A stretch of 64,000 bases of DNA from Paulownia fortunei. Its lineage: Eukaryota; Streptophyta; Magnoliopsida; Lamiales; Paulowniaceae. A program made the translations under genes and the position numbers. The notes under the pieces are model-generated. The model ran no database searches. It was not told the origin of the DNA and saw only the letters and a list, made by a program, of their open reading frames with translations. Shown one piece after another: positions 25,085 to 39,900 of this stretch; position 1 is the first letter of the stretch, and the number at the start of each line of letters is the position of its first letter. Location: positions 310,001 to 374,000 of the forward strand of contig JAGSPU010001569.1 of the NCBI GenBank assembly GCA_019321725.1, written 5' to 3'.

Positions 25085-28000
25085 TCATTTCCTCAACACA
25101 CTGCAAGCAAACATTTTTCTATCAGCATGAATGTTCAATTAAGAAAGAGATCTCATCAGGCAAAATAAATCAAGGCTAGCGTACTTAAGGTTCCGCTTGA
25201 ACCACAGCAAATGGGGAAAGGAAAAACTGACTTTACAAGAAACATTTTCATGGAAAATAAATGTTTTCTAAGCTTTCCATGTGTTTGCTTATATCTGAAG
25301 AGTTCCAGGAAACCAGTAACATTTGCTTGAAAATTGGGGGAAATTATGACTTCATACGAAAAAGGAGATTTTCTGGATTTTCTAGATTTGATAAGATTTC
25401 TGATTTTTTTCATAATTTATTTTCCATTTATTGTTTTCTTTTCCCCAATTTTCCTTGAGAGTTGAACAGAGCCTTAGTCTTCAAGTTTGAAACCACAAAG
25501 ACATTCTCAGCAGAATTGAGCATGCGATCATTAGCACGCAAGTATCAATTAAACTCTTTTATGTAAACACTTTATGTTCTACAAAACATCTTCGGAACAC
25601 ACTGATATCAAAAGAAAACAGAGGTAGTCCCCAAGGTTCACTAAGAGCTTTGGCATCAATAAGATGGAAATTAGAAACTTACTTGTATAAATAGGCTGCA
25701 ATTCCAAGAATTATACACAGCAAAATGATGTCAATGCAGAAATTTCGACTAGATCTCAACTGCAATGAAATCAAAAGCTCCATCAAGTATGGTGAAATTG
25801 AAAAACATTGTAGAGTGCAGCTAGAGAAGAGCATATCCAGATGATGAGGATAACGTCAAAGCACCTGATTAACAGTGTCCTTCAGTCTGACATTGGTATT
25901 TTTAAGGTCAGCTGTTGCCTTGTCTACCTGTAAGTAGTCAACATAAAAGCTTAGAATTCTCCCTCACAAAGTCAAAATACTGCTCAATACTAGCATGTTG
26001 TCAGCATAAAAGCTAGGAAATCTCCTTCACAAAGACAAGGAACTGCACAATACAGGCAAATGTAGGAATATATGGCATCTTGAGGCACTACACAATGTTG
26101 CTACTGCAGCAAAGCTTCATTGGCGAGAATTTGTAACAGAAAGTTTATTTTGTCTATCAAACACCATTACATTCTTTTTAGAGATCCATGAAACTTGTCA
26201 TTCTTTGTTGAAATGTATTTTACAGTCTTCCCGTGCATAGCGATGAGTGAATGTATACTGATTCCAATTAAGTGTGCTACTAACTTGCAAAATACATTAG
26301 AACGAGACAAAAACCTTGGACAACAAGAGATACCAGGAGATAGACAAAGATGTATGACAATGAAATATACAGAAGACCATATCTTTCAATCCAAAAAGAC
26401 AAGGTTACATCTGAAAGTCTAACCTTAGTGTCAATCTCATCCATAAGAGGAACTTGCCTATCCAATTCCTGCATGAAATGCATGGTATTTAGAGTTTTTA
26501 TTCATAATTACTGCGAATAACACGTAAAAAGCAACTAACTAGCAAAAATAAATGAAAAATAGATATGAATACAGCGAACAGAAATAGTAAGAGAGATAAC
26601 CTCGTTCATGTCATGGGCCATGTTTTTCAAAGTATCCAAACCTTCTGCTATGACGTCTAATCCTTGGTCCTGCATCAAGATGATACAACATAATAAGCAA
26701 GTTACAATCAATTAAAAAGGGAAAAAGCTTCCCCAAAATAATCTGCAATATACATTTCCAGAAAAGCACGTGCCTGTTTCATTTTCCGCATTTCATACTC
26801 TTGTTTGAATTGGCTTGACTCTTCAGTTTGCTGAAAGTATTCATCATCAAACCGTCCATCTAAAAATTAACTTCAACGAATAAGTTAACAAATAAATAAC
26901 AGACTGAAGCTTCAACCCCACCCCCCAACCCCCAGGGGGGTTTCATTGGGGAAGTGCTAACGTACTAAACGTACGGAGGAGGTTAGTCCATGAAAAGTGG
27001 CCATCGTGCTAACCTACTACAAATATGTAGTAGGATAGCAATCCAAACTCAAATATATATAGATAAATATATGTACATATATAGATACATATAGAGACAG
27101 AGGGAGGGATGGAGGGAGGAAGGGAGAGAGAGAGTTGAAGGTATATAACATCTAAGATATGAACCACAAGGAGCAAAAACCTGAATTAAATTTGATTTCT
27201 GTACGAGGAGCTGAAGTTCCCCAACCCCCAGATGGTTTGGGTGCAGCAGCAGAGCCATCAGGTATGGCTTGAATCCTATCAGGCAATGCAAGGACCAGAT
27301 CATTGCGGGCAGCAAGTTCTTCTGTTGAAAGTCCTTTAACCTGCATCAATAGTATTGTCGATAGCTAAGAATTCTCCATAATGTCATATTAAGGTTTGTT
27401 CATCAAGGCAACAAAGATGATGAAATAACATAAGCTATAAACATGGCAACAGAGACAAGAAATTCCAAAATTACTGCAAAACTGAAAAGAGCTTCATCAC
27501 AAATCAAATAGAGGCCGATACAATGTTGATAATTTCATACAGTTCCTCGAGCATCATTCTCAGTCAACCTAGTCATTCAAACTGCCCAAAATACTAACAA
27601 AAAACAGCCATCCTTGTCATATCAATCATCATTTACCAAAACTCATAAAGGTCCACCCACTTATCATCAGCCCTAGGTTTCAAACTCCTCATAGTCAACC
27701 ATCCTGCATCATAATATGTTCATAATAATATAAAAGCTCTGAAACGTTGCTCATCCAAATTTATCATATATTAAGAGTTCAAGAGCAGTATCGCTTTATT
27801 GTTGACCTGAGACAATTGTGCCATCAAATAGCACGAATTAAAGAAGGCAGCATCTATGATTGGTTGCCATCCTGCTAAGTAAGACTGGTAATATCACAGT
27901 CAAACTAAAAGTGTGAATGGATCACCAAGCAAGCACACCTTGCAGCAGTGAGCTTCCAAATATATCAATCCTTCAGAGATTGCAAGTCTCGTTATATAAT

Positions 28001-29521
28001 GACGGAACAATGTTACAAACTCCTCATCCATGGATGTTATAATGTATTTTAATCCTTTTAAGCAAAAGCATCAACAACCAAAACAAACAATTAAAGTAAA
28101 ACAATTACGAAGATTTTAGATCGGCAACTTAAGGATTAAATTGTTACAAGTTTTAAATCATTCACTCGCATACGACAATTGATTATAAAGAATTGCAGAC
28201 CAGAGAAAAAAAAATCTTAAGAGTCTCTATTTTCCCAAACTTCTGGCACAACTAACTTAAGGCTCAATTATATTTCGCATATTGAACCTTCCTTGTATTA
28301 CCCAACCTGCTCAATGCACTAATGGAGAACACCCTCCATGGATATTATAATTCAATAAGAGTCCTTCTTTCCAATTAATTCACCAAGAGTAGCAATCTCA
28401 AGTGATAATATGTCTCATTGACGCAACTAACACTACTTAGATCGTCCCGCATATCAACATTGGGCCAGACAACAACTTCCACATGACAACTGTCCTGAAA
28501 AGAAGAGAGGGTGCTGCATGGAATTTCTTTCATGTCAGTACTTTTCTTTCAAGTTTTCTTATAATTTGGAAAGAAGAAGAGATAGGGACAATGGCGAAAT
28601 GCAATTGAAGAGACCTCAAACAAGATTCATAAAGGCGTGCAACTTAGTCCAACTGAATAAAAATGCAATACTCTAAGTCATTGAATGCTCAAGAAGAAAA
28701 ACCAATTTGCTTAAACATTCATGGCCATTATGAAGAATGCTTCGTCAACACTTGTACATCTAACCAACTAGGTCATTAACACATGAGCATAAGCTCCAAC
28801 TCATCTTTGGCAGATTATATACCAGTAAATTAAATAAAACCAATTAATTTTATTGAGATTGAATTCAGTACAGAATGAATTTTGTAGAATTAATTTTGAA
28901 AAGAACTGATTCTACGAAGTTGTGATTGGCCAAAGCTACATTCTGTAGATTTTGTAAAAGGCTGATCTGCCCAAACTTACTCCAGTTTAGGCAGTCAAAC
29001 CCCTCTAAAACCGCTGTAGGTCCAAATGTGATTTTGAGAGACAAATATCTGGGCCACACAGCCATAGCGGGAGTGAATCAAAATCCACAAAGTACGAAAA
29101 AAAAGAAAGTGAATAGATTAAACCTTCTTAACAGCTAATCTCTGCAATTTGGGGACCTCTTCAAGCAATCTGGCCTTGGTCCTCCGAATCTCGGCATTAA
29201 TTGCTACAGCAGAAGCCCTATTCTTCTCATTCGAAGCTGTCTCCGTTTTCTGCAAAAAAAAAACAGAGAGAGAGAAAATAATCAAAAATTCAATCACATC
29301 TAAAAAAAGTGAAAAAGAAAAGTAACAAAATTTCATAACAATATGAGAAGAGGGGAAAAGCCCCAAACCTGAAGAGCGGATTCGATGTCAGACTCTACGG
29401 AGGCGTAGAGGCGGGCGAAGGCGTCGTCGCCGGAGACGTTGGAGTCCTTCTGCGCGATGTCGTATTTGTCATACTTCTTGCAGATCGCGTCCACACGAGT
29501 CAATATATCGATCACGCTCAT
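25085..29521 (-). CDS. SYP71: SYP7-family Qc-SNARE (syntaxin of plants 71-like)
   Basis: Nine exons: 29369-29521, 29124-29249, 27181-27340, 26774-26859, 26601-26669, 26424-26468, 25865-25927, 25683-25759, 25085-25100. They sum to 795 nt, an open frame of 264 aa, the usual SYP7 size. It starts MSVIDILTRVDAICKKYDKY and continues with GDDAFARLYASVESDIESAL, an N-terminal helical region (INAEIRRTKARLLEEVPKLQ) and KGLSTEELAARNDLVLALPD. The SNARE helix spans DQGLDVIAEGLDTLKNMAHD to NTNVRLKDTVNQ and precedes a C-terminal anchor (FCIDIILLCIILGIAAYLY). SYP71 proteins act in membrane fusion at the ER and plasma membrane or cell plate. The start is the only ATG giving the conserved N-terminus. Two splice oddities: the intron after 26774 has a GC donor, and the last coding exon is 16 nt, giving the ending YNVLRK. 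Without it, a stop in the retained intron would give YK. Confidence 0.96.
27341..29123. other. Large intron 2 of the SYP71 gene
   Basis: This 1.78-kb intron lies between the exon ending AVKK and the exon starting VKGLS. No embedded gene is recognised. Confidence 0.85.
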
Positions 29522-30965
29522 TTTCCACCCCTTTTTCTGTCAATTTCTGAATTCTCTTTCTATTTTCTTGGGAATAAAGTCACAGGAGATTGTGAATAAG
29601 AGAGGGTTAAGGGGGCTGTTCTTGAACAGGCTGGAACTGGAAGTGGCGAGTGCTCCAACGGGGAAGAAAATATTATATATCTGCCATTTAAATTTAAATT
29701 AGGAAAAATTATTAAAAAATTATTTTAAAGAAACTTTACGTATAAAGAATGAATTAAAGTTTTTGTTCATTCAAAAAATTAATTTCAACAATTTTTTCAT
29801 TTTTAAAAACACGACAGTTAATTTTTGATTAAATTACTGTTCTTATATTAGGAAATTTAACAAATTATTTTTTTTAATAAAATTTCTTTATTTAGGTTGT
29901 TCAGATTAATTTGACTCAATGAAACTTTCAAATTTAATAAATTAAATTTTTATTGAAAAATATTTTCTTAAAATTTTAAATGCATAAATTATCATAGAAA
30001 TAATCTTTTAATTTTTTAAAGTCAAAGAAACTAAAGGAAAGGTTAAAAATTTTCAAAGTTCACAAATTTCTTATAAATAAATGAATACAATTAAAAGAAG
30101 TCTAATTTTAAAATTAAACATCAATGAAAAAAATATTGCTTGACGTAAAACGTTCAAGAACAATTTTGTCCAAAAAAGGGTGAAGTTGTTGAGTTTTTTT
30201 AAATGAATTTTTTCGATTGAAAAATAATTTTTTGAAAATAAAATATTTATTTTGAGTTTTTAATGAACTTTCCTTCTAAAATATTGGCTGGTAATATTGC
30301 CAGACCAAATTTGTAGCTGCCAGACTAACTTCATCCTCAATTGCCAATATTACCCTCATCAGAAATTTTACATAAAAATCGTAAAACTCAAACTAAACCG
30401 TGCCATGATAGGCCAGAGGGTGAGGTTATTGGTTAAAAATAGAAAAAACAAAATCAATCAATTGAATCAATCTAACAAATTGACATCAAAGAAATCTTTA
30501 ACAAAAGGGTGATGTGGAGAAATGAAAGAAAACTGCTGTAGAATTAGAAAATTAGGACAAAGTGCCATGTCACTATAACCAGCTATTTCGGATATTTGCC
30601 GAGAAGGTTCAAAATCTGAATTATTTATCATACAAGCAGAACTGTGATTTTAATACTCCTATAACACAAACGTAGAAATTCCATACTACTTAGTAGAAAC
30701 TTTTGAAAATCAAGGTCTAAACAATATATTTTGGTAGCGTCCCTGCAAATACAAAAGATGGAAAAAGGGCCACAACAAAAGAATTGAAGGGGAGCCACTG
30801 AAAGATTCTGCTGTTTCATTCTGATGAAAAATATGATCCTCACCCACCAAGTTTTAACTGAAGAACTGGACATGAATAAGGCTTCAACTTGGGGTTCTCC
30901 AACAATTAAGAGCCCAAAGCCTAATAAATTTAAAAATAATATATCATCCTTCAGGACTTGTGATT
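29522..30965. other. SYP71 promoter and ValRS 3' flank
   Basis: SYP71 5' UTR and promoter lie from 29522; the ValRS 3' end lies at the right. The middle is AT-rich. No coding segment is recognised, and I saw no conserved promoter box strong enough to report. Confidence 0.4.
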
Positions 30966-33900
30966 TCACGATGCAGAATTTTCACGTTCTAGGTGCTCGC
31001 TAGCTTCCTTGAACGACAATAATTCTTGCATCAGTGACGCCAGTTTTGCCTCATCCACCTCACGGATATGGACAGGAACTTTTTCCTGGTAGCCAGCAGC
31101 AATCGTCTTCTTCCTCAAGCCATCGCATTGCCTGCAAGAGACTCAAATTTATGATCCAGCAAAATGAACACCAATGGTTAATATTGTTACCTTTCTCTGA
31201 GCAATGCATCCATAATAATTCAAAATACATCAACCAACTATAAAAAGGTATCATGAGTTTGAGAGGTTTCTCACTTTTGTATCTCCTCCATCTTCTTTTT
31301 GAGCTTTTCAAGTTCAGCTTCCACATTAATGTTCCCTTTAAGTTTGAGGAAAACTGAAAGAGCTTCGTTTACCACGTCTACTATACAACCAACTGGAGCA
31401 TCATCAGTCTCGCTTAAAACCTAAGAGTATTATCACCATTTTATAATACTCAGTGAAATCATATACAGGAGAGAAATGAAAGAGAAAGATATCTAAACTG
31501 AATGAAAGATCTACTATTTCTTCCATAACTTGGAAGAAGGTAACAAACTAACAAGAAAGAAGACGCTAACATCAAGTAACATTAAAATAACCATATTACA
31601 TACATCCAGAGATGATAATGTGGCAAGAGTGGCAATCTCCAGTTCATGCTTCTTGATGACATGGCATGCATCATTTGTGCGGCAACGAACAAAAGCTGCT
31701 CGCCTGGGATAATATCTTTGTTATTAATGAGATCAAGAACTAACCAGCTAACACCATATAAAGCAATTAGTCTTCCAATCCCCAAGCTCAGAGAGACTAA
31801 TTCATCGGGAAGAACTCAATAAACAACTTCAAAGAGCAAAGTTCAGCAGAAAGATAAGAGGGACAACTGCAAGAAATAATTTTATGAGGGAGGCAAAGTA
31901 CTAAGAATGCAGGTCTTGCTCCAGAAAAAGGGCCATCAAAAGATACATAGTTAAATGAAAACACAAATATGATCACGTTTTCATTAATGTTATCTTTTCC
32001 TTTATCTGAGCACAAAATATTCATAATCTTTGACATAGTTGCTACACATATCACGATATTTAATGATGACATTTACCTTTCATATCTCTCATTTGGTGCC
32101 AACTGTGACCGAAGGGACCTCAGTGATTTCACTACCGACTCGATCATATCCATCTCCAACTCCACATCATCATTAGTCCAACACTGAAAAAAAAGATTAA
32201 GAGCATTTTATGGCAATTGATTACAAAAAACATATATAATCTGACATAAGAACCAAACATCAATATTGTACTAAAACACAGATAACCACAAAAAATACTG
32301 CTAATCAACAAAAAGAGTTGCATATATTTAAACAACATCATGCGAACAGATGAAAGCATATAACAGGATCTTATATCAGAACTCAGGAAAGGACATTCAA
32401 AATAAAATTGTTCAGCAACAAATGAAAATTATTCCATTTTCATCCAAATTTATTTCAACCAATAGAACATCAGGTTATATTTTTCCCGATGTTGATAATT
32501 TGCCAAGCGAGGGTGGGGATGGGGGCAAAAGGCTTTCTGGCTTCACTAGATATCACCGAACAAGATCTATAAACTGCAGCAAATTAACAGCATCAGCAGA
32601 ACTCCACAACTTCCAATTTTAAAAAAGCAACAATTAAATGAGACTGCATAATCAAAGAAGTATAAACACCAGGATCATCAGTCAAATTAAAACACCATAT
32701 GGCAGGCATATAATCTGTGGATAACATGTTAACTACCCAATAACATATAAACTACCCACCCCAAAATCATAATTCCACATCCAGGATGGGTTTTTACTGT
32801 CAACAAACGGTTTTCCATTGCTTAATTTCCCCTTCCCTTTTAAACTTTATGGGGCAAGAAACTTGAACAATGAGAAAGTTCCCAACAAATACTACGTCAT
32901 AGAAACTGCCAACTAAAATTGCAAAAAAGAAAAGAAATATTACAGCAACAAAAATAAAACCTTGTTTGACTGCCAAAAGTCAACCATGACATTCAGTATC
33001 ACCACTTACATAATAAATGATTGCCCAGACAAGGGGAGTTAGGGAATCAAAAGCTTGAATAACTATATGTAATATCACCATCCCAATTTTTCCAAACCCA
33101 GGTAAATCATAAGTCACTATTTAACAAATAACTGTGTCTCCATAAATGCTGGAACCCCAGCCAAACATTCTATAAACAAATGTATCATCTATAGAAACCG
33201 AAGAGCCTGAAAATATGGCATAAACAACAGATGTCGATTTCAACAGTACCAACAGTAGAACAGCATCAAGCAAGCAGATAAAAGCAGGCCGAGAAGTTTA
33301 GTCAAAACTAAAGATTTCTTAGGGTCCATGAGCATAAACTTGAAGGCCAACAAAAAAAATACACGTTTTGTCACCATTTAAACCTGTATTTATTGAAATG
33401 GATCTTTTTTTTTTTTTTTGGTGGGTGGGGGTGTCGGTGGAGGTGGTGAACAGATATTTACCACCAATAGAGTGTATTCTATTCTCAAGAGTAGAAACAT
33501 CACATTTATCTGAAGCTATACAAGATCAGAAGATCTCAGGAAAACATGACCTACGTTTTTGAAAGAGACAAACTTATTTCGATACGCACACAGTGGCAGT
33601 AATAGCTTCTACCTTTACAAGCTAATAGTGCATTAACAACAGGATGTAATAGCCTAATGTATTGCCAATTAAACAGAATCATAGCATAATTTCACCAGAT
33701 AAATTTTGCTGACATTCACCAGATTGAAAAAAACAATACAGGAACAGGACTCATTGGCACCTGTGTTCCATTGAACACCAAATAATACCCATAGTGGCGG
33801 TGTGGTGGTGACATCCACGGTCGGTAGTAGTGTAAGTGGTAGTGGTAGTGGTAGAAGCTAACAACTTTACCAGTTAATAGAACACAATAGCCAAATAAAG

Positions 33901-36900
33901 CGGTAGCTTTACCAGCTAGCATGCCAGGTGAATGCCATTACCTAAACTATGTTATACAACATCAGAGTAGGAAAACAATCAACATAGTAAATTAGCATTG
34001 CTGTGTATAATCTCTCAACTTTTGATTCCTCATCCTGCATGAAGTGTCTATTATAAATATTACCTCTACAGGTGATGGATATTCAGATATCACAATCGAC
34101 TCTTTCCTCACAAAATCTTTCGTGGAAGGAAGACGCTGCCACAATTCTTCGGTGACAAATGGCATAAAAGGATGAAGTAACCGTAACCCATTATCCAAAC
34201 ACAGCCACAAGGTATCCTGTGCATATCTTCTTTCAGATGCATATGCTGGATCATTACCAGCAAAATAAGGCTTAATTACTTCAATAAACACATCACACAA
34301 TTGAAACTGCCACCATGAGTATACAGCTGTTGCAGCATCCGAGAATTCATACGAATCTAAAGACAGTACTGTTTTTGATATGGCTTTGTTCAAAACAGAA
34401 AGTATCCACTTGCAGCTGAAAGGCATGGTAGCTGGAACAATCTCTATCGGAGGAATGTAATTGTCTCCAAGTTTACTCATGGCGAATCTTATAGCATTCC
34501 ACAGCTTGTTACACCATTGACGATATCCAACCACCCTCTGAATGTCCAGATTTATTTTGTCTGACTGAAAGAAAAGAATTTGAAGATCAAACTCTGAAGA
34601 GACAAAGAAAATAAAAGAGAAACAGAAAAAATAAGTATTAACCTGAGCTGTATATGAAACAAGGGCAAAACGCAGAGCATCTGTACCACATTCAGGAATA
34701 CCATCAGGGAAGTCCTTCGCCTGCCCCTCTTTCGCAGTTTTCAATTCCTTGGGATCCAAGTTACCCTCCTCTAGCCTTTTGTGAAGATCTTTCAATTCTA
34801 TTCCATTAATTACTTCTAGAGGATCAATAACATTTCCTAATGACTTGGACATTTTGCGTCCATGCGCATCACGAATCATAGGATGCAAGTAAACCTGCAT
34901 GCAGTTAAGAATGCATCATCATTTGCAATTTTGTCTTAAAGGTACACAAGTAAAATGAATGCAAAACTTGATTGATTAGAAACAGATATTTTTAGTTGCT
35001 TTTTGTCAAAAAGCAGCAGGTGAGAAGTGAACCCCAGCCCATTTTCCAGAGGACCGGTTTCAAAAGTCAACAAAGACTTCCTTAACCTCGTAACACGTTA
35101 CCAAGTTTGCAATAAAGAAAATACCAAATGGCAACATCATTCTTTTAAGTGGTCAAAGATACAGACAAACACTGTCTTAAATGCCATCGACCAACCATAG
35201 CAAGGCAAGCATCAGCAAGCCACAAAAAAATAAAACTTGAATAGTTTAAAGTACTACATACATAAATGTTGCTCACCTTTCTAAATGGGACATCACCTCC
35301 GAGCTTCATTCCCAACATCACCATACGAGCTACCCAGAAAAAGAGGATATCATGGCCGGTTTCCAGCACAGAGGTTGGATAAAATGCTCTAAGATCTTTG
35401 GTATCATTTGGCCATCCCAAGACAGATAATGGAAAAAGACCAGAAGAAAACCAGGTATCCAGGACGTCTGGATCTTGGAAAAGATGGAAATTCTTTCCAG
35501 CAAAGATTCTGCTAGCCTCCTCCTTAGCCTCTTCCTCATTCCTGGCAACTACCCAGTGGTTACTGTACGCACCAAGTTCCTTCAGTTCATCACTGTCCAG
35601 CATTGCATACCATGCAGGAATACGATGACCCCACCAAAGTTGTCTTGAAATGCACCAATCACGAATGTTCTCAAGCCATCTGCAACATCCAGGACCCACT
35701 CATTAATACCAAAATTTAGAAAAATCAGATATCCAGGATAGTGTTAAATTTTAGTAACCAAATATATCTCAATAACCGTCAAAGTGTAGCTGAAATGTAT
35801 CAGTCAACAAATCAAGCATAAAAAAAAGACGAAAAAACTAAACATCATTCTTGCCTGATCATATGTTGCAAAAAACCTTAAAAGGATTTTACCTTATTAT
35901 CATGAAAAGGAGAAAGGGCTATTTTTTCTTTTTATAGATGTTGAGGTTGAGTCAGGGTGGGGAGCTTGAAGAGCGACACAGTCATATTCACAAAATACCT
36001 CTTCCATTCAGCAACATATTGTTTTGGGATGATCTCCATCTTTGGGTTTGCATCGTCCATGACAGCATCAAGACCTTGTTGCGCCATGCTTTTACAGTTA
36101 ACATACCACTGGGGCTTTATGAGGGGCTCCACTACATCATTGCTTCTTGAACAAATGCCAAGGCGCATCTCATTATTCTTATCACCCCTGTAGAGTCCCT
36201 TAAATGCCAAGATAAGTAACTATCAGCATACTTGTGAAAAAAAGTACATAAATAAATATAAACTCTTATTATTCCACAATCCATCCCAACTTCAAATCTC
36301 TCAGCACTAAAGCAAACAACCTTTTCCTTTAAAGCTTCAGTCACAGCCGCACGGGCATTAAAGCGAGGCATCCCTGCAAACTCCGGACCACCATTGCTAT
36401 TTATTTTGCCATCATCAGTGAAAATGTTGATGAACTCGAGATTATGACGCTTTCCTACCTCAAAATCATTTGGATCATGGGCTGGAGTTATCTGCAAAAT
36501 AATTCATATGCCAATTGCATTGACTTCTTGGGAGAAAAACTGGAAATTTAGGTGACTGGCATTCTAAGAACAGAAAATAGCTCACCTTAACAGCACCAGT
36601 CCCAAAATTCATATCCACAAGCACTGCATCACAAACTATAGGAAGTTTCCTTCCATTGAAAGGATGAACAGCAGATTTCCCATGCAGATGACTGTATCTT
36701 GGGTCATCCGGATGTATAGCAATTGCGGTATCACCCAACATTGTTTCCACTCGAGTAGTTGCCACAATAATCTCACCCAACCCTCCTTCCAAAGGATAAG
36801 CAAATGAAGTCAGCACCCCAAACTCCACGGGTTTCTCATATCCCGGAACACGTATTGCCGTTCTCTCTTTGATTTCTATATGTTCCACCTAAAAACACCA

Positions 36901-39900
36901 AAGACTTGCAAAAACTCAGGACACACTTGTGCCCACACATAAGAAAGTTGACAAGCCAGAATGGCTATATCTTACCTCAATATCAGATATTGCTGTTCTC
37001 AACACACAATCCCAGTTCACAAGACGTAGATCCCTAAAATGAAAATAAGATGAACAATTATGAAATTATACAATAAACTAAACACCGCACTTCAAGCGAA
37101 CAAACAATTGAGTTGGACGTCTTATCAAAATACATAAAATAGAGAAATAACTCAGTATTTGGGTGTTATGGTGGCGGGAACACCAGAACGAAGCAAAACT
37201 ACTGATAATTAATAGGCAAAAGTTAAACTCCAGCATTCAGAAAGCTTAAAACATATTCATGTATATAACAAGTGTCAAATGTATAAAAGATCTCAAGGAA
37301 ATAACAGTTGATTTAAGTAGCAGGCCAATTAGTCGCCAAGTATCATGAGGACATAATTCAATAGACCCCAGGATGCAAGAAATCTTCTTGCACCCAAAAC
37401 TTGAACTGGGGGACATCTAGGGGCCACACAAAACTTACACTTGGGCTTCCATGACCAAAACCAAAAGAATTAGCAACAGTAACAAGAACTTTGTTACAAA
37501 ATTGACTGCAAAGATACTAACATACCTATATATAACACCCTCCTTGTGAAGTCTTACAAAAGCCTCAGTCACGGCCATTGATCTCTTCTCGTCCATGGTA
37601 AAGCACTATTAAGGATAGGGTTTAAGAGACAATGAGCACAGAATAGCATATCGTCCAGACACAAATACTAGCACTATTTATATCAAATAGATGATGCAGT
37701 AATAACCAAAATTATCACCTCACGGGACCAATCCAGAGATGCACCCAAGCGCCGAAGTTGTTTCAGTATAGTACCCCCATACTCATTCTTCCATTTCCAG
37801 ACCTATTATTGAATTGTCAAAGTGTAATAGCACAAATAAATGAACTTTGTCTAGCAGTCTTTACAAGATATAAAATCTGGTGCCTCACTTTTAGTAGCTA
37901 TTTGTGTTTTAATAAGGTCCAAGCACCAGTCAAAGTATTGAAACCAAAACAGTGAAATCACCCTAATAAAAAGAACAAGTTAAAGATGGAAAAACTCACT
38001 TCGGCTATAAATCCTTCACGGCCAACATCATGCCTTGTCAATTTCATTTCTCTCATAAATTTCTTCTCCACAACAACCTGAGCCAGTTATCATAAATATC
38101 AGTTTTAATTCAGTGCCCAGCAAATATCAGATTTGCCCATCACAAACATTAGGACAAATATCTCCACAATTATTAGAAATATATTGGATATATCGTGATA
38201 ATGTGGTAAAATGGAAAAAACCCTCAATTGTATTTTGCTGAAATGATAAGTTACAGCATTCTTAAGAATGTATAATTAATATAGCTGACTATTCTCGAGC
38301 TTCTTCCAAATTCAAAACAGACCAGCATTTTACAATACAGACACCTTATACTATAATAAAATTGCACCTTACACTATACGGCAAGTTGTATGTGAGTTTG
38401 GTTTTCAGTGAATTGTTCATATTGAGCCACTGTAATTCACAGCTTATTATCATATTATGATTTCAATTCGAAACCCATATCATAGTATTTTTTATATATC
38501 TTTCCAAGGATTTTTATTTTTTTTCAGTACCCAGAATTTTCTCAGGTCACAAATTTCAAGGTAATATGGGATCCAGAATTGTTACCCACGGTCATAACAC
38601 ATGCATGACACAAGTCACCAAGTAGATTCCACGACACTCAGCCACCAGCATCCAGGACAGGTGTCATTTCTAGGTTGCTATGCAAAAATTTGAACCCAGA
38701 ATGCTCACCATGGGACAGGACAACTATAGCCCCATAGCCGAGCAAGATGACTGAAAGCACCTCAAGCATCACACCCTCCATACAAGACACAATCAACTTC
38801 CCTCCAAAGGAATCATTTACCCCCAAAACCACATAAATGAAGCTAGAGTAGGGTACAAAGAAGTTATAAAAAGATGTATAAATTCCAATATACAACCTGT
38901 GTCGCAATTCCAGCATGGTCCATACCAGGTACCCACAATGTATTGTATCCAGACATTCGCCTCCAGCGTATAATTGTATCCTGGAGGCAGTGGAAATTAA
39001 CATCAATAACAAAGCAAACAAAACTGTGGTTAAGGAGAAAGTCTCACAAATGAAACATCATATTTAGTTAGAAGACCTGGATGGCAGCAGTCAGGGCATG
39101 GCCAATATGTAGTGCCCCAGTAACGTTAGGTGGTGGCAGAACCTGCGTACACAAGGAGATAAGTGTTAGGAACAAACAAACCACATACAAGTTCAATCAT
39201 AACATAAAGAAGTCACTTCAACCCTCAATATTGTCCATTCCTCTTGTCTAATCCACCATATACAATCCTAATTTTTCTTACCCCTGTTCAACCAACTGGA
39301 TGATTTGGAATCAAAAATGAATATATTGTTTTTATCTTTGTACAGATACTCATTTTTATCGCCACCACCAGAAGATATAAAACAAGACATTAGACAGCTT
39401 GTATAAACCATCTCTACAGGACATTGTATGCAAGTACATACTAGTTAGCAGCACCTATCCAGAAAGCATTGTTTTCCTATTCTAACAGAAGGTCTTACTT
39501 TTATCATAGCAATTTAACAAATTTTTTCCTCGTATGCTACCTAAAGCAATACCCACTGTCACTATCTTGGGTTTTTTTATTTGCTCAACAGTATGGAACT
39601 TGTTTCACCAGATATAGCCATATGGAGACAACAGGCACCATCATCATCACCACTGCACTAGTTCTTCTCCAGAGAGAAACTCTTGAATTTATATTAATCA
39701 CAAAGAAATGTTCATGAAGTTTATGGTTTGGTTCTCATTTGATAATAGGTGAACTATAAAGATGTTAGTGAGGTCACCAGCATAAGTTGTTCTACTGTTA
39801 TAATTTGATTGACGCCACAGCATCAATTGAAATTACAATGTCTGCATGAACTGAAGCAGGAATTTACATACAAATGTGCATTTCAAGTAGAATTTAGTAT

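Noticed and set aside
26918..26943. C-rich/G-rich palindromic stretch in a SYP71 intron as a G-quadruplex
   Set aside because: Only three strong G runs on the minus strand plus a short CCCCC/GGGGG palindrome; too weak to claim.
38638..39021. 127-codon minus ORF extending past a ValRS exon
   Set aside because: The in-frame part is the ValRS exon at 38897-38980 or its antisense/intron flank; the rest is intronic.
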